Shown piece by piece: positions 1 through 9,987 of a DNA stretch of 64,000 bases. The DNA is from JAAFHB01 sp942493325. Its GTDB lineage: Bacteria; Bacteroidota; Bacteroidia; Bacteroidales; Prolixibacteraceae. The translations under genes were made by a program, and so were the position numbers. The DNA lies in NCBI GenBank assembly GCA_942493325.1, contig OW818689.1:1116001-1180000 (forward strand). Direction: 5' to 3'. Each line of letters starts with the position of its first letter. The stretch's first letter is position 1. The notes below the pieces were generated by a model. The model made no database searches. It saw only the letters and a list, made by a program, of their open reading frames with translations, and had not been told where the DNA came from.

Positions 1-55
1 CGGAAGTTTTAACGCAAATCGAAATTATTAATGCAAATTAAAACCGCACAAATTT

Positions 56-3000
56 ATGCAAAAATTCGGGTTATTGGTTCCGTACTTCCGGAACTATAAG
101 AAATTCATGCTGATTATGAAGTTATGTACGCTGATATTATTTATTTCATTAGCAACAGCATCGGCCAAATCCAGCTATTCGCAAAGCGCTAAATTAACGC
201 TCAGTCTTGAACGCACCACTGTCAGGGAACTCTTTGACAAAATCGAGGAAAACAGTGAATTCATCTTCGTTTATTACGACAACATTATCGACTTAAACAA
301 GCAGGTATCGGTTAAAGCGACCAACGAAACTGTCGAAGAAATTCTCGAAAAGGTATTCAAATCATCAGGCAATACCTTTAAAGTATTTGACCGGCAGATT
401 GTTATAACCATAAAAGAAAATTCATCCAATCCGGAGGCGCTTGTAGTTCAACAACCTCAAAGAAAGGAAATCTCGGGTATCATCACTGATAACAAAGGTC
501 TCTCATTGCCTGGTGTAAGTGTGGTATTAAAGGGGACCACCACAGGAACCATTACTGATAACAATGGACAGTTCAAATTGTCGCTCCCCGTTGATGCCAA
601 AACACTGGTGTTTTCGTTTGTTGGAATGAAAACTCAGGAAATGGCAATAACAGGAAAAACATCTCTCAAAATTGTGATGGAAGAAGAGACAGTTGGGATG
701 GAAGAGGTGGTAGTAGTTGGATATGGAACACAGAAAAAATTATCCACAACCGGATCGATATCAACTGTAAATACCAAGGAGATACTAAGAGCCCCTGTCG
801 CCAATGTTGCCAACGCTTTAACCGGGATAATGCCGGGATTAACCGTTGTAAATACAAGCGGGCATGTAGGAAAAGAAAGTCCGGTTATCCGGTTAAGAGG
901 TATCGGAACCATGTCCGGACAACTGGATCCCCTGATTTTAGTCGATGGTATGGAACGTCCGATGAACGATATCGATCCCAATGAAATCGAATCGGTTACA
1001 ATACTTAAAGATGCCTCTTCCACAGCTGTTTTTGGAGTCAGAGGAGCCAATGGAGTCATCCTCGTTACTACGAAAAGGGGGCAGGATGGTCCCGCCAAAG
1101 TCAACTTTGCCGCCGAATATGGTATCGCAACACCGACAAGGAAGCCGGAATTTCTGAACAGTGAGCAGTATGCCACGTTGTATAATGAAGCACAAATAAA
1201 CGATGGTGTTCTTCCTGCGAATGTAAAATATTCGGCTGCCGCCATTGAGCATTACAAAAAGGGCGACGATCCCTGGTTGTACCCAGACACCGACTGGCAA
1301 GAGCAGATGATGAGAGATATTTCTCCTCAACAACGATACAATCTGAATATCAGTGGTGGTACAAAATCAACAAAATATTTTGTTTCGGCAGGATACCTGG
1401 GGCAAACAGGTATCTGGAAAGATTTCAACGCCGGATACGATAATACAGACTGGTCGAAACGGTATAATTTCCGCTCGAACCTGGATATTGATGTTACAAA
1501 AGATCTGACCGTTTCGGTCAATTTAGGTGGAACGATAAAATATGTAAACCTGCCCAATGCCCAAAGAGGCGACCCCAACGATGAAGACTGGCAGCTTTTC
1601 CGCTATATGATGAATTCGCCCCCATTGGCAGGTGCAGGTTGGGTAGACGGAAAGTCGTACGTTAATGACGGATACGATACCCCCATTAAATGGATGACCA
1701 CCAAGGGGTATCGGAATGATTACAACAGCGAAGTTAATACATTGTTTTCGGTCAGTCAAAAACTCGATTTTATTACCGAAGGATTATCTGCCAGGGGTAA
1801 ATACGGGTACGACAGCAATTATACGATTAACCTTCGCCGGGCTTTTACCACCACAATGCCGGAGTACACCCCTGTGCGAAAAACGGTCGATACCAATGGG
1901 GATGGAACCCCTGAAGATCTTTTATTATTCAGGCAGAATGGAAACCCGTCAGTTTTAAATTACAATGAAACCGTCGATTCCAAAAGGCGTCATATTTACG
2001 TGGAAGCAGCTTTGGAATGGAAACGAACCTTTGCCGAAGATCATGACGTTACCGGTCTGTTCCTTTATAACCAGAGTAAGAAATTTTACACCGAATCGGC
2101 ATTCAACGAAATCCCGCTTTCTTATCTGGGATTGGTGGGTCGTTTTACCTACAGCTATAAATCAAAATACAATGCAGAGGTGAACATGGGGTATAACGGT
2201 TCTGAAAACTTTCCTAAAGATAAACGGTTCGGTTTTTTCCCGGCCTATTCAGCTTCATGGGTAGCTACTGAAGAACCGTTTATGAAAGCATTGCCATTTA
2301 TCAGCTTTTTAAAATTCAAAGTTTCGTATGGTAAAGCAGGTAACGATAAATTAGGTAGTAACCGGTTCCTGTATATTCCAGACAGCTATTCCATGTCCTA
2401 TACGGGAGGCCCCTATTTTGGTGTAACTCCGGGACAGTATGGAACCGCCGCTTTAACAAAACGTGGAAATCCTGATGTTACCTGGGAAATTGATCAAAAG
2501 CAAAACTATGCTTTTGAATTGAAATTATTCGATAAATTATCCGTTAATTTTGACTATTTCTACAATTACCGATCAAACATCTTACGCACCAAGGGAACCT
2601 ACACCGCCTATGTTGACGACAGAATACCACCGCTAAACTTTGGCAAAATGTCGAATCGTGGTTACGAAATCGAAGCGACATGGCGCGAAACAAGGGGACA
2701 GGTCACTTATTGGATCAAGGGAATCTATGCTTTTGCCCGTAATAAGGTCATTGAGATGGATGAACCTGCAACTACACCCGAATGGCAAAGACAAACCGGA
2801 AGGCCATGGGGACGCCCGGTTTTATACCTTGTAAAAGGATTTTACGAAACCCAGGAACAAATTGATGCAGCAAACGGCAAGACAATAATGGATGGAGTTG
2901 CGGTAAATACATTGGCCGGGGGTAAAGTACGTAAAGGAGACCTTTGGTATGAGGACTATAATAAGGATGATTTGATCAATGACCTCGACCGCATTTCTTA

Positions 3001-3526
3001 CGGTAATTACACACAGGTTCCCGAAATTACCGGAAGTGTATCACTGGGTGGTAGTTTTAAAGGATTTGATATTAGCGCTCTTTTCCAGGGAGTAACTCAC
3101 GCGGTTGTATCCTATGGTGGTGAATCGCTTCAGCCATTTACGAGTCAGTATCTTGCTACAATGTCAGCTCAGACATTTGTGCTTGGCAGGTGGACTGAAG
3201 AGACGAAAGCAACAGCAACCTTTCCTGCACTGACTGTCGTTCCTGCACATTATAATTTTGGAGGCGGATACGGCTATGTCAATGAATTTTTCACAAATGA
3301 CGCATCCTATATCCGGTTAAAGAATCTCGAAGTTGGATATACATTTAAAGGAAATCTTTTAAAAAAGGTGAAATGCCAGGCTTTACGGATCTACGCCAAT
3401 GGTTCAAACTTGATTACCTGGGACAGGCAGAAGCTCTTTAAGTTCGACCCTGAGCAACCAGGTGCACGTGGATTAGCGTATCCCCAGGTATCCATCTACA
3501 ACCTTGGTTTAAATCTCCAATTTTAA
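56..3526 (+). CDS. SusC/RagA-type TonB-dependent outer-membrane receptor with N-terminal STN domain
   Basis: Outer-membrane beta-barrel that imports oligosaccharides with its SusD partner, powered by TonB. The 1156-residue protein has an N-terminal signal region (about residues 18-37), then an STN (secretin/TonB short N-terminal) domain at about 45-125, a carboxypeptidase-regulatory-like beta-sandwich at about 138-212 starting with ISGIITDNKG, and a plug carrying VVVGYGTQKK, RLRGIGT and the SusC signature SVTILKDASSTAVFG. It ends in an aromatic-terminated strand (LNLQF) as expected for a barrel. The start at 56 fits the long charged leader common in STN-bearing SusC proteins. The SusD gene begins 11 bases after the stop. 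Known from the family: STN-bearing SusC proteins often signal to FecR-type anti-sigma factors. None is visible, but the window begins just upstream. Confidence 0.96.
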   Translation: MQKFGLLVPYFRNYKKFMLIMKLCTLILFISLATASAKSSYSQSAKLTLSLERTTVRELFDKIEENSEFIFVYYDNIIDLNKQVSVKATNETVEEILEKVFKSSGNTFKVFDRQIVITIKENSSNPEALVVQQPQRKEISGIITDNKGLSLPGVSVVLKGTTTGTITDNNGQFKLSLPVDAKTLVFSFVGMKTQEMAITGKTSLKIVMEEETVGMEEVVVVGYGTQKKLSTTGSISTVNTKEILRAPVANVANALTGIMPGLTVVNTSGHVGKESPVIRLRGIGTMSGQLDPLILVDGMERPMNDIDPNEIESVTILKDASSTAVFGVRGANGVILVTTKRGQDGPAKVNFAAEYGIATPTRKPEFLNSEQYATLYNEAQINDGVLPANVKYSAAAIEHYKKGDDPWLYPDTDWQEQMMRDISPQQRYNLNISGGTKSTKYFVSAGYLGQTGIWKDFNAGYDNTDWSKRYNFRSNLDIDVTKDLTVSVNLGGTIKYVNLPNAQRGDPNDEDWQLFRYMMNSPPLAGAGWVDGKSYVNDGYDTPIKWMTTKGYRNDYNSEVNTLFSVSQKLDFITEGLSARGKYGYDSNYTINLRRAFTTTMPEYTPVRKTVDTNGDGTPEDLLLFRQNGNPSVLNYNETVDSKRRHIYVEAALEWKRTFAEDHDVTGLFLYNQSKKFYTESAFNEIPLSYLGLVGRFTYSYKSKYNAEVNMGYNGSENFPKDKRFGFFPAYSASWVATEEPFMKALPFISFLKFKVSYGKAGNDKLGSNRFLYIPDSYSMSYTGGPYFGVTPGQYGTAALTKRGNPDVTWEIDQKQNYAFELKLFDKLSVNFDYFYNYRSNILRTKGTYTAYVDDRIPPLNFGKMSNRGYEIEATWRETRGQVTYWIKGIYAFARNKVIEMDEPATTPEWQRQTGRPWGRPVLYLVKGFYETQEQIDAANGKTIMDGVAVNTLAGGKVRKGDLWYEDYNKDDLINDLDRISYGNYTQVPEITGSVSLGGSFKGFDISALFQGVTHAVVSYGGESLQPFTSQYLATMSAQTFVLGRWTEETKATATFPALTVVPAHYNFGGGYGYVNEFFTNDASYIRLKNLEVGYTFKGNLLKKVKCQALRIYANGSNLITWDRQKLFKFDPEQPGARGLAYPQVSIYNLGLNLQF

Positions 3527-3537
3527 ACTTTTAGATT

Positions 3538-5358
3538 ATGAAAAAAACAAATAAATATCTAAATATATCGGCAAATAAGGTCATATCCTTTGGAAAATGG
3601 ATTGCCGGATTGTCTCTTGCCGTTCTGCTATTTACAACAGCATCATGTGATAAATTTTTCGAAAAAGCACCGGGTGTCGATGTTACTCAGGACACTATTT
3701 TTTCCACCTACGACAGGTCGAAATTGTATGTATTAAGCCTTTATGATAAAGTACCTGACGGCTATTTTTACAGTTGGGTCGATAACGAAACATCACGAAT
3801 TAGCGGGACCATGCTTGCATCATGTTCGGAGCAGGCCGAGAGTGGCTGGGCGAGTGCCGGTTCACAAAGCTATAATACAGGGGCGCTTTCGCAATACGTT
3901 GGAGATCAGATAATGGAAGCTAAATGGGCGATCAGATGGTCTTTTATTTACCGCTCCAGGTGGTTTGTTGATAATGCCGATAATATCAGGACAGCAACAA
4001 CTAATCAGAAATCGGAGTTGAAAGCTGAAGCAAGATTTATCATGGCGATGCACTATTTCGAATTTATGATCCGCTACGGTGGCCTGCCATGGTTGAGCCA
4101 TAAACTGGATTATAAAACAGAGGAATTTAAAACTGTTCCACGAATACCCCTGGTCCAGATGGTTGATTCAATTGATAACCTGCTTGTACAAACATTAAAT
4201 GAGCCCGGACTGCCGGCAACCAGACCTGATCAGGAGTTCGGCCGGGTGACCAGGGCTACCGTATTATTTCTTCGCGCCAGGTTATGGCTGTTTGCGGCAA
4301 GACCTCTGTTCAATGCCAGTAAACCCTATATGGATATGCCGGATCCTAAAAATAACAATCTTATTTTTATGGGAAGTTACGACGCCACCCGTTGGCAGAA
4401 AGCTGCCGATGCCGCCAAAGCTTTAATCGATTTTTGCGAAGCTAACGGATATCAATTGCTTACGGATGCGAATCCTTCACTGGCTTATCAGAAAGCCACG
4501 CGCGACGCTTTAGGCAACAAGGAACTGATTTTTGTACCATCCCGGCGCGGCTGGGGCATCAAAACCTTGTTTCCAACATTTGAATCTCCGTTAGTAAATC
4601 AAACCGGTGTTTCCGATGGCAATTCGGTATTACCCACACAAAACCTTGTTGACCGGTACCTGATGAAAAACGGAAAAGCACAGGATGATCCTACTTCAGG
4701 ATTCGATCCCGCTAAACCCTACCTTAATCTTGATCCGCGGTTTTATGCAACGATTGCTGAAAACGGATCAAAATGGAATACCCGAACCGTGGAGACATGG
4801 AATAACCGAACCGGCGGCAGTACCGTTGGAGTAGATTTTGGCTTTCACCGACGTGATATTTCATCGAGTAAAACAGGATATCTTTTACGTAAATATTGCC
4901 TTGAGAGTCTTTCAAACGGAAATGCGAATTCATCGGCAATCTGGCCTTATATGCGTCTTGCCGACGCTTACCTGATGTACGCAGAGGCGCTGAATGAAGC
5001 CCAGGGTCCACAACCTGATTGTTTTACATATATAAATAAAGTCAGAGCCAGGGCCGGCATGCCGGACGTAAGCGGTATCTCATCAAAAGATGATTTGCGA
5101 CAGATAATCTGGCGCGAACGTGATGTTGAACTGGCACTCGAGGATATTCATTATTTTGATGTAAAACATCTTAAACGTGGAAATATTCTCGGACAACCTG
5201 TTTATGGTATGGATATCCGAAAGAACACCAATGGTTCATTTACCTATACACGGGAGAAAGTTGAAGACCGTTTCTGGAGTGATTTCTGGTACCTGTGGCC
5301 TATCCCCTACTCTGAAATGATTCGTGCACAAGCCTTGGTGCAAAATCCAGGCTGGTAG
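3538..5358 (+). CDS. SusD/RagB-family glycan-binding outer-membrane lipoprotein
   Basis: Surface lipoprotein that forms a lid over the preceding SusC channel and captures glycan. The 606-residue protein has a long N-terminus, a hydrophobic stretch (about 19-36) and a lipobox ending FTTASC, so Cys38 is the likely lipidated residue. The SusD fold is supported by helical TPR-like segments such as LKAEARFIMAMHYFEF, the motif RLADAYLMYAEALNEAQG, a RARAGMPDV segment, and the closing WPIPYSEM...NPGW typical of this family. It lies 11 bases after the SusC gene and 37 bases before the second SusC, so the four genes read as one operon. The bound glycan cannot be told from sequence. Confidence 0.96.
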   Translation: MKKTNKYLNISANKVISFGKWIAGLSLAVLLFTTASCDKFFEKAPGVDVTQDTIFSTYDRSKLYVLSLYDKVPDGYFYSWVDNETSRISGTMLASCSEQAESGWASAGSQSYNTGALSQYVGDQIMEAKWAIRWSFIYRSRWFVDNADNIRTATTNQKSELKAEARFIMAMHYFEFMIRYGGLPWLSHKLDYKTEEFKTVPRIPLVQMVDSIDNLLVQTLNEPGLPATRPDQEFGRVTRATVLFLRARLWLFAARPLFNASKPYMDMPDPKNNNLIFMGSYDATRWQKAADAAKALIDFCEANGYQLLTDANPSLAYQKATRDALGNKELIFVPSRRGWGIKTLFPTFESPLVNQTGVSDGNSVLPTQNLVDRYLMKNGKAQDDPTSGFDPAKPYLNLDPRFYATIAENGSKWNTRTVETWNNRTGGSTVGVDFGFHRRDISSSKTGYLLRKYCLESLSNGNANSSAIWPYMRLADAYLMYAEALNEAQGPQPDCFTYINKVRARAGMPDVSGISSKDDLRQIIWRERDVELALEDIHYFDVKHLKRGNILGQPVYGMDIRKNTNGSFTYTREKVEDRFWSDFWYLWPIPYSEMIRAQALVQNPGW

Positions 5359-5395
5359 GTAAACGGTTGTAAAAAACATTATTAAATTTTGGAAT

Positions 5396-8203
5396 ATGAA
5401 AAAAACATCATATACGATTCAAATTGCTTTTATAATTCTGGCTTTTTTTATGCTGGAATTCACCAATCCCGTCAAAGGCCAGAATGCCGATTCTATAAGT
5501 ACAATAAATGGCGGCGAAAAACTGCTGGATATCGCCTATGGCAAACAGAAATTAGTTGCAATTGGTGGTGCAATAAGTACAGTTACCTCCGAAACACTTG
5601 AAAAAAGCACAGTCACAAATGTGGGCAATGCCTTATTTGGAAGACTATCGGGACTAATTGTCAATCAAAGAGGTGGCGAACCCGGAAACGATTTCCCATC
5701 ATTTGTGATCAGAGGAAATACTTCTTACGCAGGTGGTAACAGCCCGATGATTATTGTCGATGGTTTTCAGCGTTCAATCGATCAGCTGGCCGTTGAGGAA
5801 ATAGAAAGCATTTCGGTATTGAAGGATGCTGCCGCAACTGCAATGTACGGAATCAAAGGGGCGAATGGAGTCATTCTGGTTACTACAAAGCGTGGTTTCG
5901 AAAGTGATGAAAGGATTGGAATCACAATTAAATACGGGATGAGGGAGCCGACCCGGCTGCCCAATTTTATCAACTCATTTGATTATGCGAATTTGTATAA
6001 TGAAGCCTTAACCAACGATGGCCGGCCACAACTTTATACCGCAGAGGATATTCAAAAATATAAGGATGGATCTGATCCTTATCTCTACCCTGATGTAAAT
6101 TGGTTCGATGAGATCTTACGCAAAAGTTCTCCCGTTGTCGAAGCAGGGGTAACTTTCACCGGCGGCAATAGTATCGTGCGTCATTTTGTGATGGTCAACT
6201 ATATGATAAACGAAGGTTTGCTTAAAAACACAGAATGGAACGATGGTTACAATACAGGTACTTCATTTAAACGACTGAATTTTCGCTCAAATATCGACAT
6301 CAATGTAACAAAACGTTTAATGGCGTCGCTCGATATCGGAGGCAGAATCGAAGACCGCAATGGCCCGGGCACTGCAATAGGAACCATTTTTAACAATATC
6401 TATGCTTACGCACCCAACATGTTTCCGGTTCAAAACCCCAACGGCACATTTGGAGGAAATTCGGCTTATCAGGGCAATTTGCTTGGTCAGGTCACTTCAT
6501 CCGGATATGCCGCATCAAATGACCGGAATTTCCAGTCCTCCTTCCGCATGGAACACGATCTGGATTTTATTGCCAGCGGATTAAAGGTCGGTGCAGTTGC
6601 AGCATTCGATAACTGGCAGCGTGCCACTGAAACCTATACAAGGCAGTTCCCGGTTTACCAGCTATCCAAAGACGCAGGTAATAATTTTGTCTATACCAAA
6701 TACGGACAGGTAACACCACTGGCCCGCTCAGGTGGCAACAACCATAATTACCGCACAAATTTTGAAGCTTATCTTGATTATGATCAAAAATTTGGTTTAC
6801 ACGGGATCACAGCCAAACTTTTGTATCATCAGGACAAGTATGTAACCAACTGGACCGTGGGTAACAACACTCCTTATTTGCTCAACGGTGCCTCCGGTCG
6901 GTTAACGTATGGGTACAACGATCGTTATTTTGTTGAGGTTGTTGGGGCATATAACGGAACTGAACGCTTCCCCAGAACCAATCAGTTTGGATTTTTCCCT
7001 GCTGCAGCTGTATCCTGGGTACTCTCGAAAGAGAATTCAATAAAATCACACTCATGGATTAATTACCTGAAGGCACGAGCTTCATATGGGTTGGTTGGAA
7101 ATGACAATATCGGGGCGGGTGAAGACCGTTATTTATACATTTCATATTATACCAACACAGGCTCTTATCCTTACGGTGACAGTAATACCAATCTTACCAC
7201 AACACAGGAGAGCAACTATCCGAATTATAACATTACCTGGGAGAAAGCTTACAAAACCGATCTTGGAATCGATGGCCGCTTTTTCAATTGCCTCGATGTT
7301 GCACTCGGATATTTTCATGAGAAACGAACCGATATTGTGGATACCCGAACCAATGAACTCCCATCCATCCTGGGTATCACGGCAGGGTATATCAATAACG
7401 GTATAGCTTCCAGAAGCGGTATTGAAGCAACTTTTCAACTGGCAAAACAGACTGGTGATTTCGGCTATACACTGGGTGTAAACGGAGTAATAACACAATC
7501 AAATATCGATCAGCGCATCGAACCTGCCTACCCCAATGAATACCAGTACAGGGGAGGTCATCCGGTAAACCAGTATTTTGGTCTTGAAGCCACCGGATTC
7601 CTAAGCCAGGAAGATATAGTCAATCCTCAGACTCCAATATATACTTTTCAACAGGTTAAACCGGGCGATGTGAAGTATAAAGATCAGGATCAGAATGGGC
7701 TCATCAATTCAGATGACGAGATAGCAATAGGAAAATCATCGAACCCTTCTCTCTATTATGGCATTAACTTTGGTTTAAAATACAAAGCAATAGCCATTGA
7801 TGGATTATTACAGGGCCTGGGTGGTAAGGACGTGTATATCAATGGTCTTTCGGGACCGATGGGTAAAAAAGCCCAGATTTCTGAGTATGTGATGAACCGT
7901 TGGACCTCCGAAACAAGCGGAACAGCCGAATTCCCCCGGCTTAGCACCCTCGATAATTCCAATAATTACCGCAACAGTACACTTTGGTTACGTTCAGGCG
8001 ATTACATCAGGTTACGCAGCGTTGAACTTTCCTATGTCTTTCAGGAGAATTTACTGGCTTCCTTACACGTATCAACCTGTAAACTATTTCTTCAGGGTAT
8101 GAACCTAATCACAATCGATAAAATTAAGAACCTGGATCCTGAAAACTTTACAGGTTATCCTGCGCTTAAATCGTACAATATTGGGTTACGCCTGCAATTC
8201 TAA
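5396..8203 (+). CDS. SusC-like TonB-dependent receptor lacking the usual N-terminal beta-sandwich domain
   Basis: Second outer-membrane import barrel of the locus, 935 residues. A signal peptide (about 1-28, ending VKGQ) is followed almost at once by the plug: a shortened TonB-box-proximal stretch, then TVTNVGNALFGRLSG, FVIRGNTSYAGG and SISVLKDAAATAMYG, which are standard SusC motifs. The barrel ends in IGLRLQF. Neither an STN domain nor the carboxypeptidase-regulatory-like domain of the first SusC is present, so the N-terminus is about 200 residues shorter. The gene is 37 bases after the first SusD and 20 bases before its own SusD. The intact frame and complete plug argue for a functional short variant rather than a pseudogene. 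Confidence 0.94.
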   Translation: MKKTSYTIQIAFIILAFFMLEFTNPVKGQNADSISTINGGEKLLDIAYGKQKLVAIGGAISTVTSETLEKSTVTNVGNALFGRLSGLIVNQRGGEPGNDFPSFVIRGNTSYAGGNSPMIIVDGFQRSIDQLAVEEIESISVLKDAAATAMYGIKGANGVILVTTKRGFESDERIGITIKYGMREPTRLPNFINSFDYANLYNEALTNDGRPQLYTAEDIQKYKDGSDPYLYPDVNWFDEILRKSSPVVEAGVTFTGGNSIVRHFVMVNYMINEGLLKNTEWNDGYNTGTSFKRLNFRSNIDINVTKRLMASLDIGGRIEDRNGPGTAIGTIFNNIYAYAPNMFPVQNPNGTFGGNSAYQGNLLGQVTSSGYAASNDRNFQSSFRMEHDLDFIASGLKVGAVAAFDNWQRATETYTRQFPVYQLSKDAGNNFVYTKYGQVTPLARSGGNNHNYRTNFEAYLDYDQKFGLHGITAKLLYHQDKYVTNWTVGNNTPYLLNGASGRLTYGYNDRYFVEVVGAYNGTERFPRTNQFGFFPAAAVSWVLSKENSIKSHSWINYLKARASYGLVGNDNIGAGEDRYLYISYYTNTGSYPYGDSNTNLTTTQESNYPNYNITWEKAYKTDLGIDGRFFNCLDVALGYFHEKRTDIVDTRTNELPSILGITAGYINNGIASRSGIEATFQLAKQTGDFGYTLGVNGVITQSNIDQRIEPAYPNEYQYRGGHPVNQYFGLEATGFLSQEDIVNPQTPIYTFQQVKPGDVKYKDQDQNGLINSDDEIAIGKSSNPSLYYGINFGLKYKAIAIDGLLQGLGGKDVYINGLSGPMGKKAQISEYVMNRWTSETSGTAEFPRLSTLDNSNNYRNSTLWLRSGDYIRLRSVELSYVFQENLLASLHVSTCKLFLQGMNLITIDKIKNLDPENFTGYPALKSYNIGLRLQF

Positions 8204-8223
8204 ATTTAATAAAAGAACAAATT

Positions 8224-9897
8224 ATGAAGACTAAGATATTAGGTTTATTATTGATGATTGCTTTAATAATGCCTTCGTGTAAAGACTATTTCGATTACGA
8301 AAATAATTCACTGATCAAAGAGGATTTGGTTTATTCCGATTATACGTACCTGAAGCAGGTTTTAGCCAACGCTTATACCCAGCTTCCGGCATCTTTTAAC
8401 CGAATTGATAACGGAATGCTTGCCTCTGCCACCGATGAAGCTGAACACGCCTGGGATTATTCATCCATTCAAAGTTTTAACATTGGCAGCTGGAACTCTT
8501 ACTCCAATCCTGATGATGTTTGGGCCAGGCAGTACCAGCTGATCCGGCGTGCCTATCTGTTTTTACAGGGAACCGATACTGTTAAGTTCAGACAGTTCCG
8601 GTATGTCGATGATGTTACTTACAATCGCTATACCCTTGAGCTGAAACAATTTCGTGCCCAATCCAGGTTTTTGATCGCGTTTTCGTATTTCGAACTTTTC
8701 AAAAGGTATGGAGGTGTTCCGATTGTCGATCATCTACTTGCGGTTGATGAAGACCTCAATCTTCCCGGAAACAGTGTAAATGATGTTGTTAAATTCATTG
8801 TGGCCAATTGCGACAGTGCAATACAGGTGTTGCCAAAGTTGTATGATGCGACGAATACCGGACGTGCCACAATGGGTGCAGCGATGGCCCTTAAATGCCG
8901 TACCTTTCTGTATGCTGCCAGTCCTCTGCATAATAATGGATCGTACAACAAGGCTTTATGCGATAGTGCAGCCAGAATTGCAAGTGCTTTCATTGCAACC
9001 ACCGGAACACTAAAAAGTACCTATGCACTGGAAAGTAATTACGGAACACTTTTTACCCGCAAAACAAACAGTAAAGAGTTGATTTTTGAGCGCCGGGAAG
9101 GAAATTCGAATGGATTTGAGAAAGCGAATTTCCCGATCGGATTCGATGGAGCGGGTGTTGGCGCAACCTCTCCGTCACAAAACCTGGTTGACGCCTATGA
9201 GATGAAAACCACAGGCAAACCCATATCTGATCCAACTTCCGGCTATGTCCCAACCAATCCCTACCTGAACAGGGACCCTCGTTTAGGCTTTACGGTTATT
9301 TGGAACAATATCACCTTTAAAGGCCGCCCAATTGAGTTGTGGACCGGTGGACTCGATGGAAAAGGGAAGGAAAAGGCTTCAAAAACAGGTTATTACCTTA
9401 AAAAATATGTGGATGACAACCTGAATTTATTACTCAATAATACAAGCCGGCATTGCTGGTACTATTTCCGTTTAGGTGAGATTTACCTAAACTATGCCGA
9501 AGCGATGAACGAAGCCTTTGGTCCTGCCGACACAAGGTATGGATTGTCTGCTGTGGATGCCGTCAACGCTATCCGTTTGAGAGCCGGAATGCCAGCCATC
9601 ATGGCAGCCGATTATCCTTCGGCCGATGTGCTGCGTGAAAAAATCCGCAACGAACGGCGTATAGAACTAGCCTTTGAAGAACACCGCAGCTGGGACGTTC
9701 GTCGCTGGAAAATAGCCGAATCAACCCTCGGAGCCGATCTTAGGGGAATGGATATTGTTAAGAATGCCGATGCTACGTTTACCTATACACCTTATGTAGT
9801 TGAGAAAAGGACATTTGATGTAAAAATGTATTATTATCCGATTCCAAATGCAGAAATACTGAAGGAAAACAAGCTCATACAAAATACTGGCTGGTAG
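8224..9897 (+). CDS. SusD/RagB-family glycan-binding lipoprotein
   Basis: Second SusD partner, 557 residues. The signal peptide ends in the lipobox IMPSC, giving Cys19 as the lipidated residue. Family hallmarks include ELKQFRAQSRFLIAFSYFEL, the RLGEIYLNYAEAMNEAFG helix, RLRAGMPA, the NERRIELAFEEHRSWDVRRW segment and the ending YPIPNAEI...QNTGW. It follows the short SusC by 20 bases and is the last gene before a strong hairpin, so it probably ends the SusCDCD transcript. Its divergence from the first SusD suggests a different ligand or a different part of the same glycan. Confidence 0.96.
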   Translation: MKTKILGLLLMIALIMPSCKDYFDYENNSLIKEDLVYSDYTYLKQVLANAYTQLPASFNRIDNGMLASATDEAEHAWDYSSIQSFNIGSWNSYSNPDDVWARQYQLIRRAYLFLQGTDTVKFRQFRYVDDVTYNRYTLELKQFRAQSRFLIAFSYFELFKRYGGVPIVDHLLAVDEDLNLPGNSVNDVVKFIVANCDSAIQVLPKLYDATNTGRATMGAAMALKCRTFLYAASPLHNNGSYNKALCDSAARIASAFIATTGTLKSTYALESNYGTLFTRKTNSKELIFERREGNSNGFEKANFPIGFDGAGVGATSPSQNLVDAYEMKTTGKPISDPTSGYVPTNPYLNRDPRLGFTVIWNNITFKGRPIELWTGGLDGKGKEKASKTGYYLKKYVDDNLNLLLNNTSRHCWYYFRLGEIYLNYAEAMNEAFGPADTRYGLSAVDAVNAIRLRAGMPAIMAADYPSADVLREKIRNERRIELAFEEHRSWDVRRWKIAESTLGADLRGMDIVKNADATFTYTPYVVEKRTFDVKMYYYPIPNAEILKENKLIQNTGW

Positions 9898-9930
9898 TCA
9901 ATCAGTTAGTTAGTTCATTAATTTAAAGTG

Positions 9931-9958
9931 ATAAGTGGCCCGGATTTGGGCCACTTAT
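9931..9958 (+). terminator. Hairpin terminator after the second SusD gene
   Basis: A perfect 11-bp stem (ATAAGTGGCCC pairing with GGGCCACTTAT) around a 6-base loop lies 33 bases after the SusD stop, followed by TATCCTTA. The weak T-tract lowers confidence in factor-independent termination. An in-frame extension of the next gene would run through this hairpin, which is one reason to start that gene at 9988. Confidence 0.7.
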
Positions 9959-9987
9959 TATCCTTAGCGTTTAATAAAATCATAAAA

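Noticed and set aside
634..1245. Long antisense frames inside SusC and other large genes
   Set aside because: They lie opposite strongly supported coding sequence and have no independent protein features.
9928..9987. Upstream extension of the beta-helix gene
   Set aside because: The extension crosses a strong hairpin, and the signal peptide begins at 9988.
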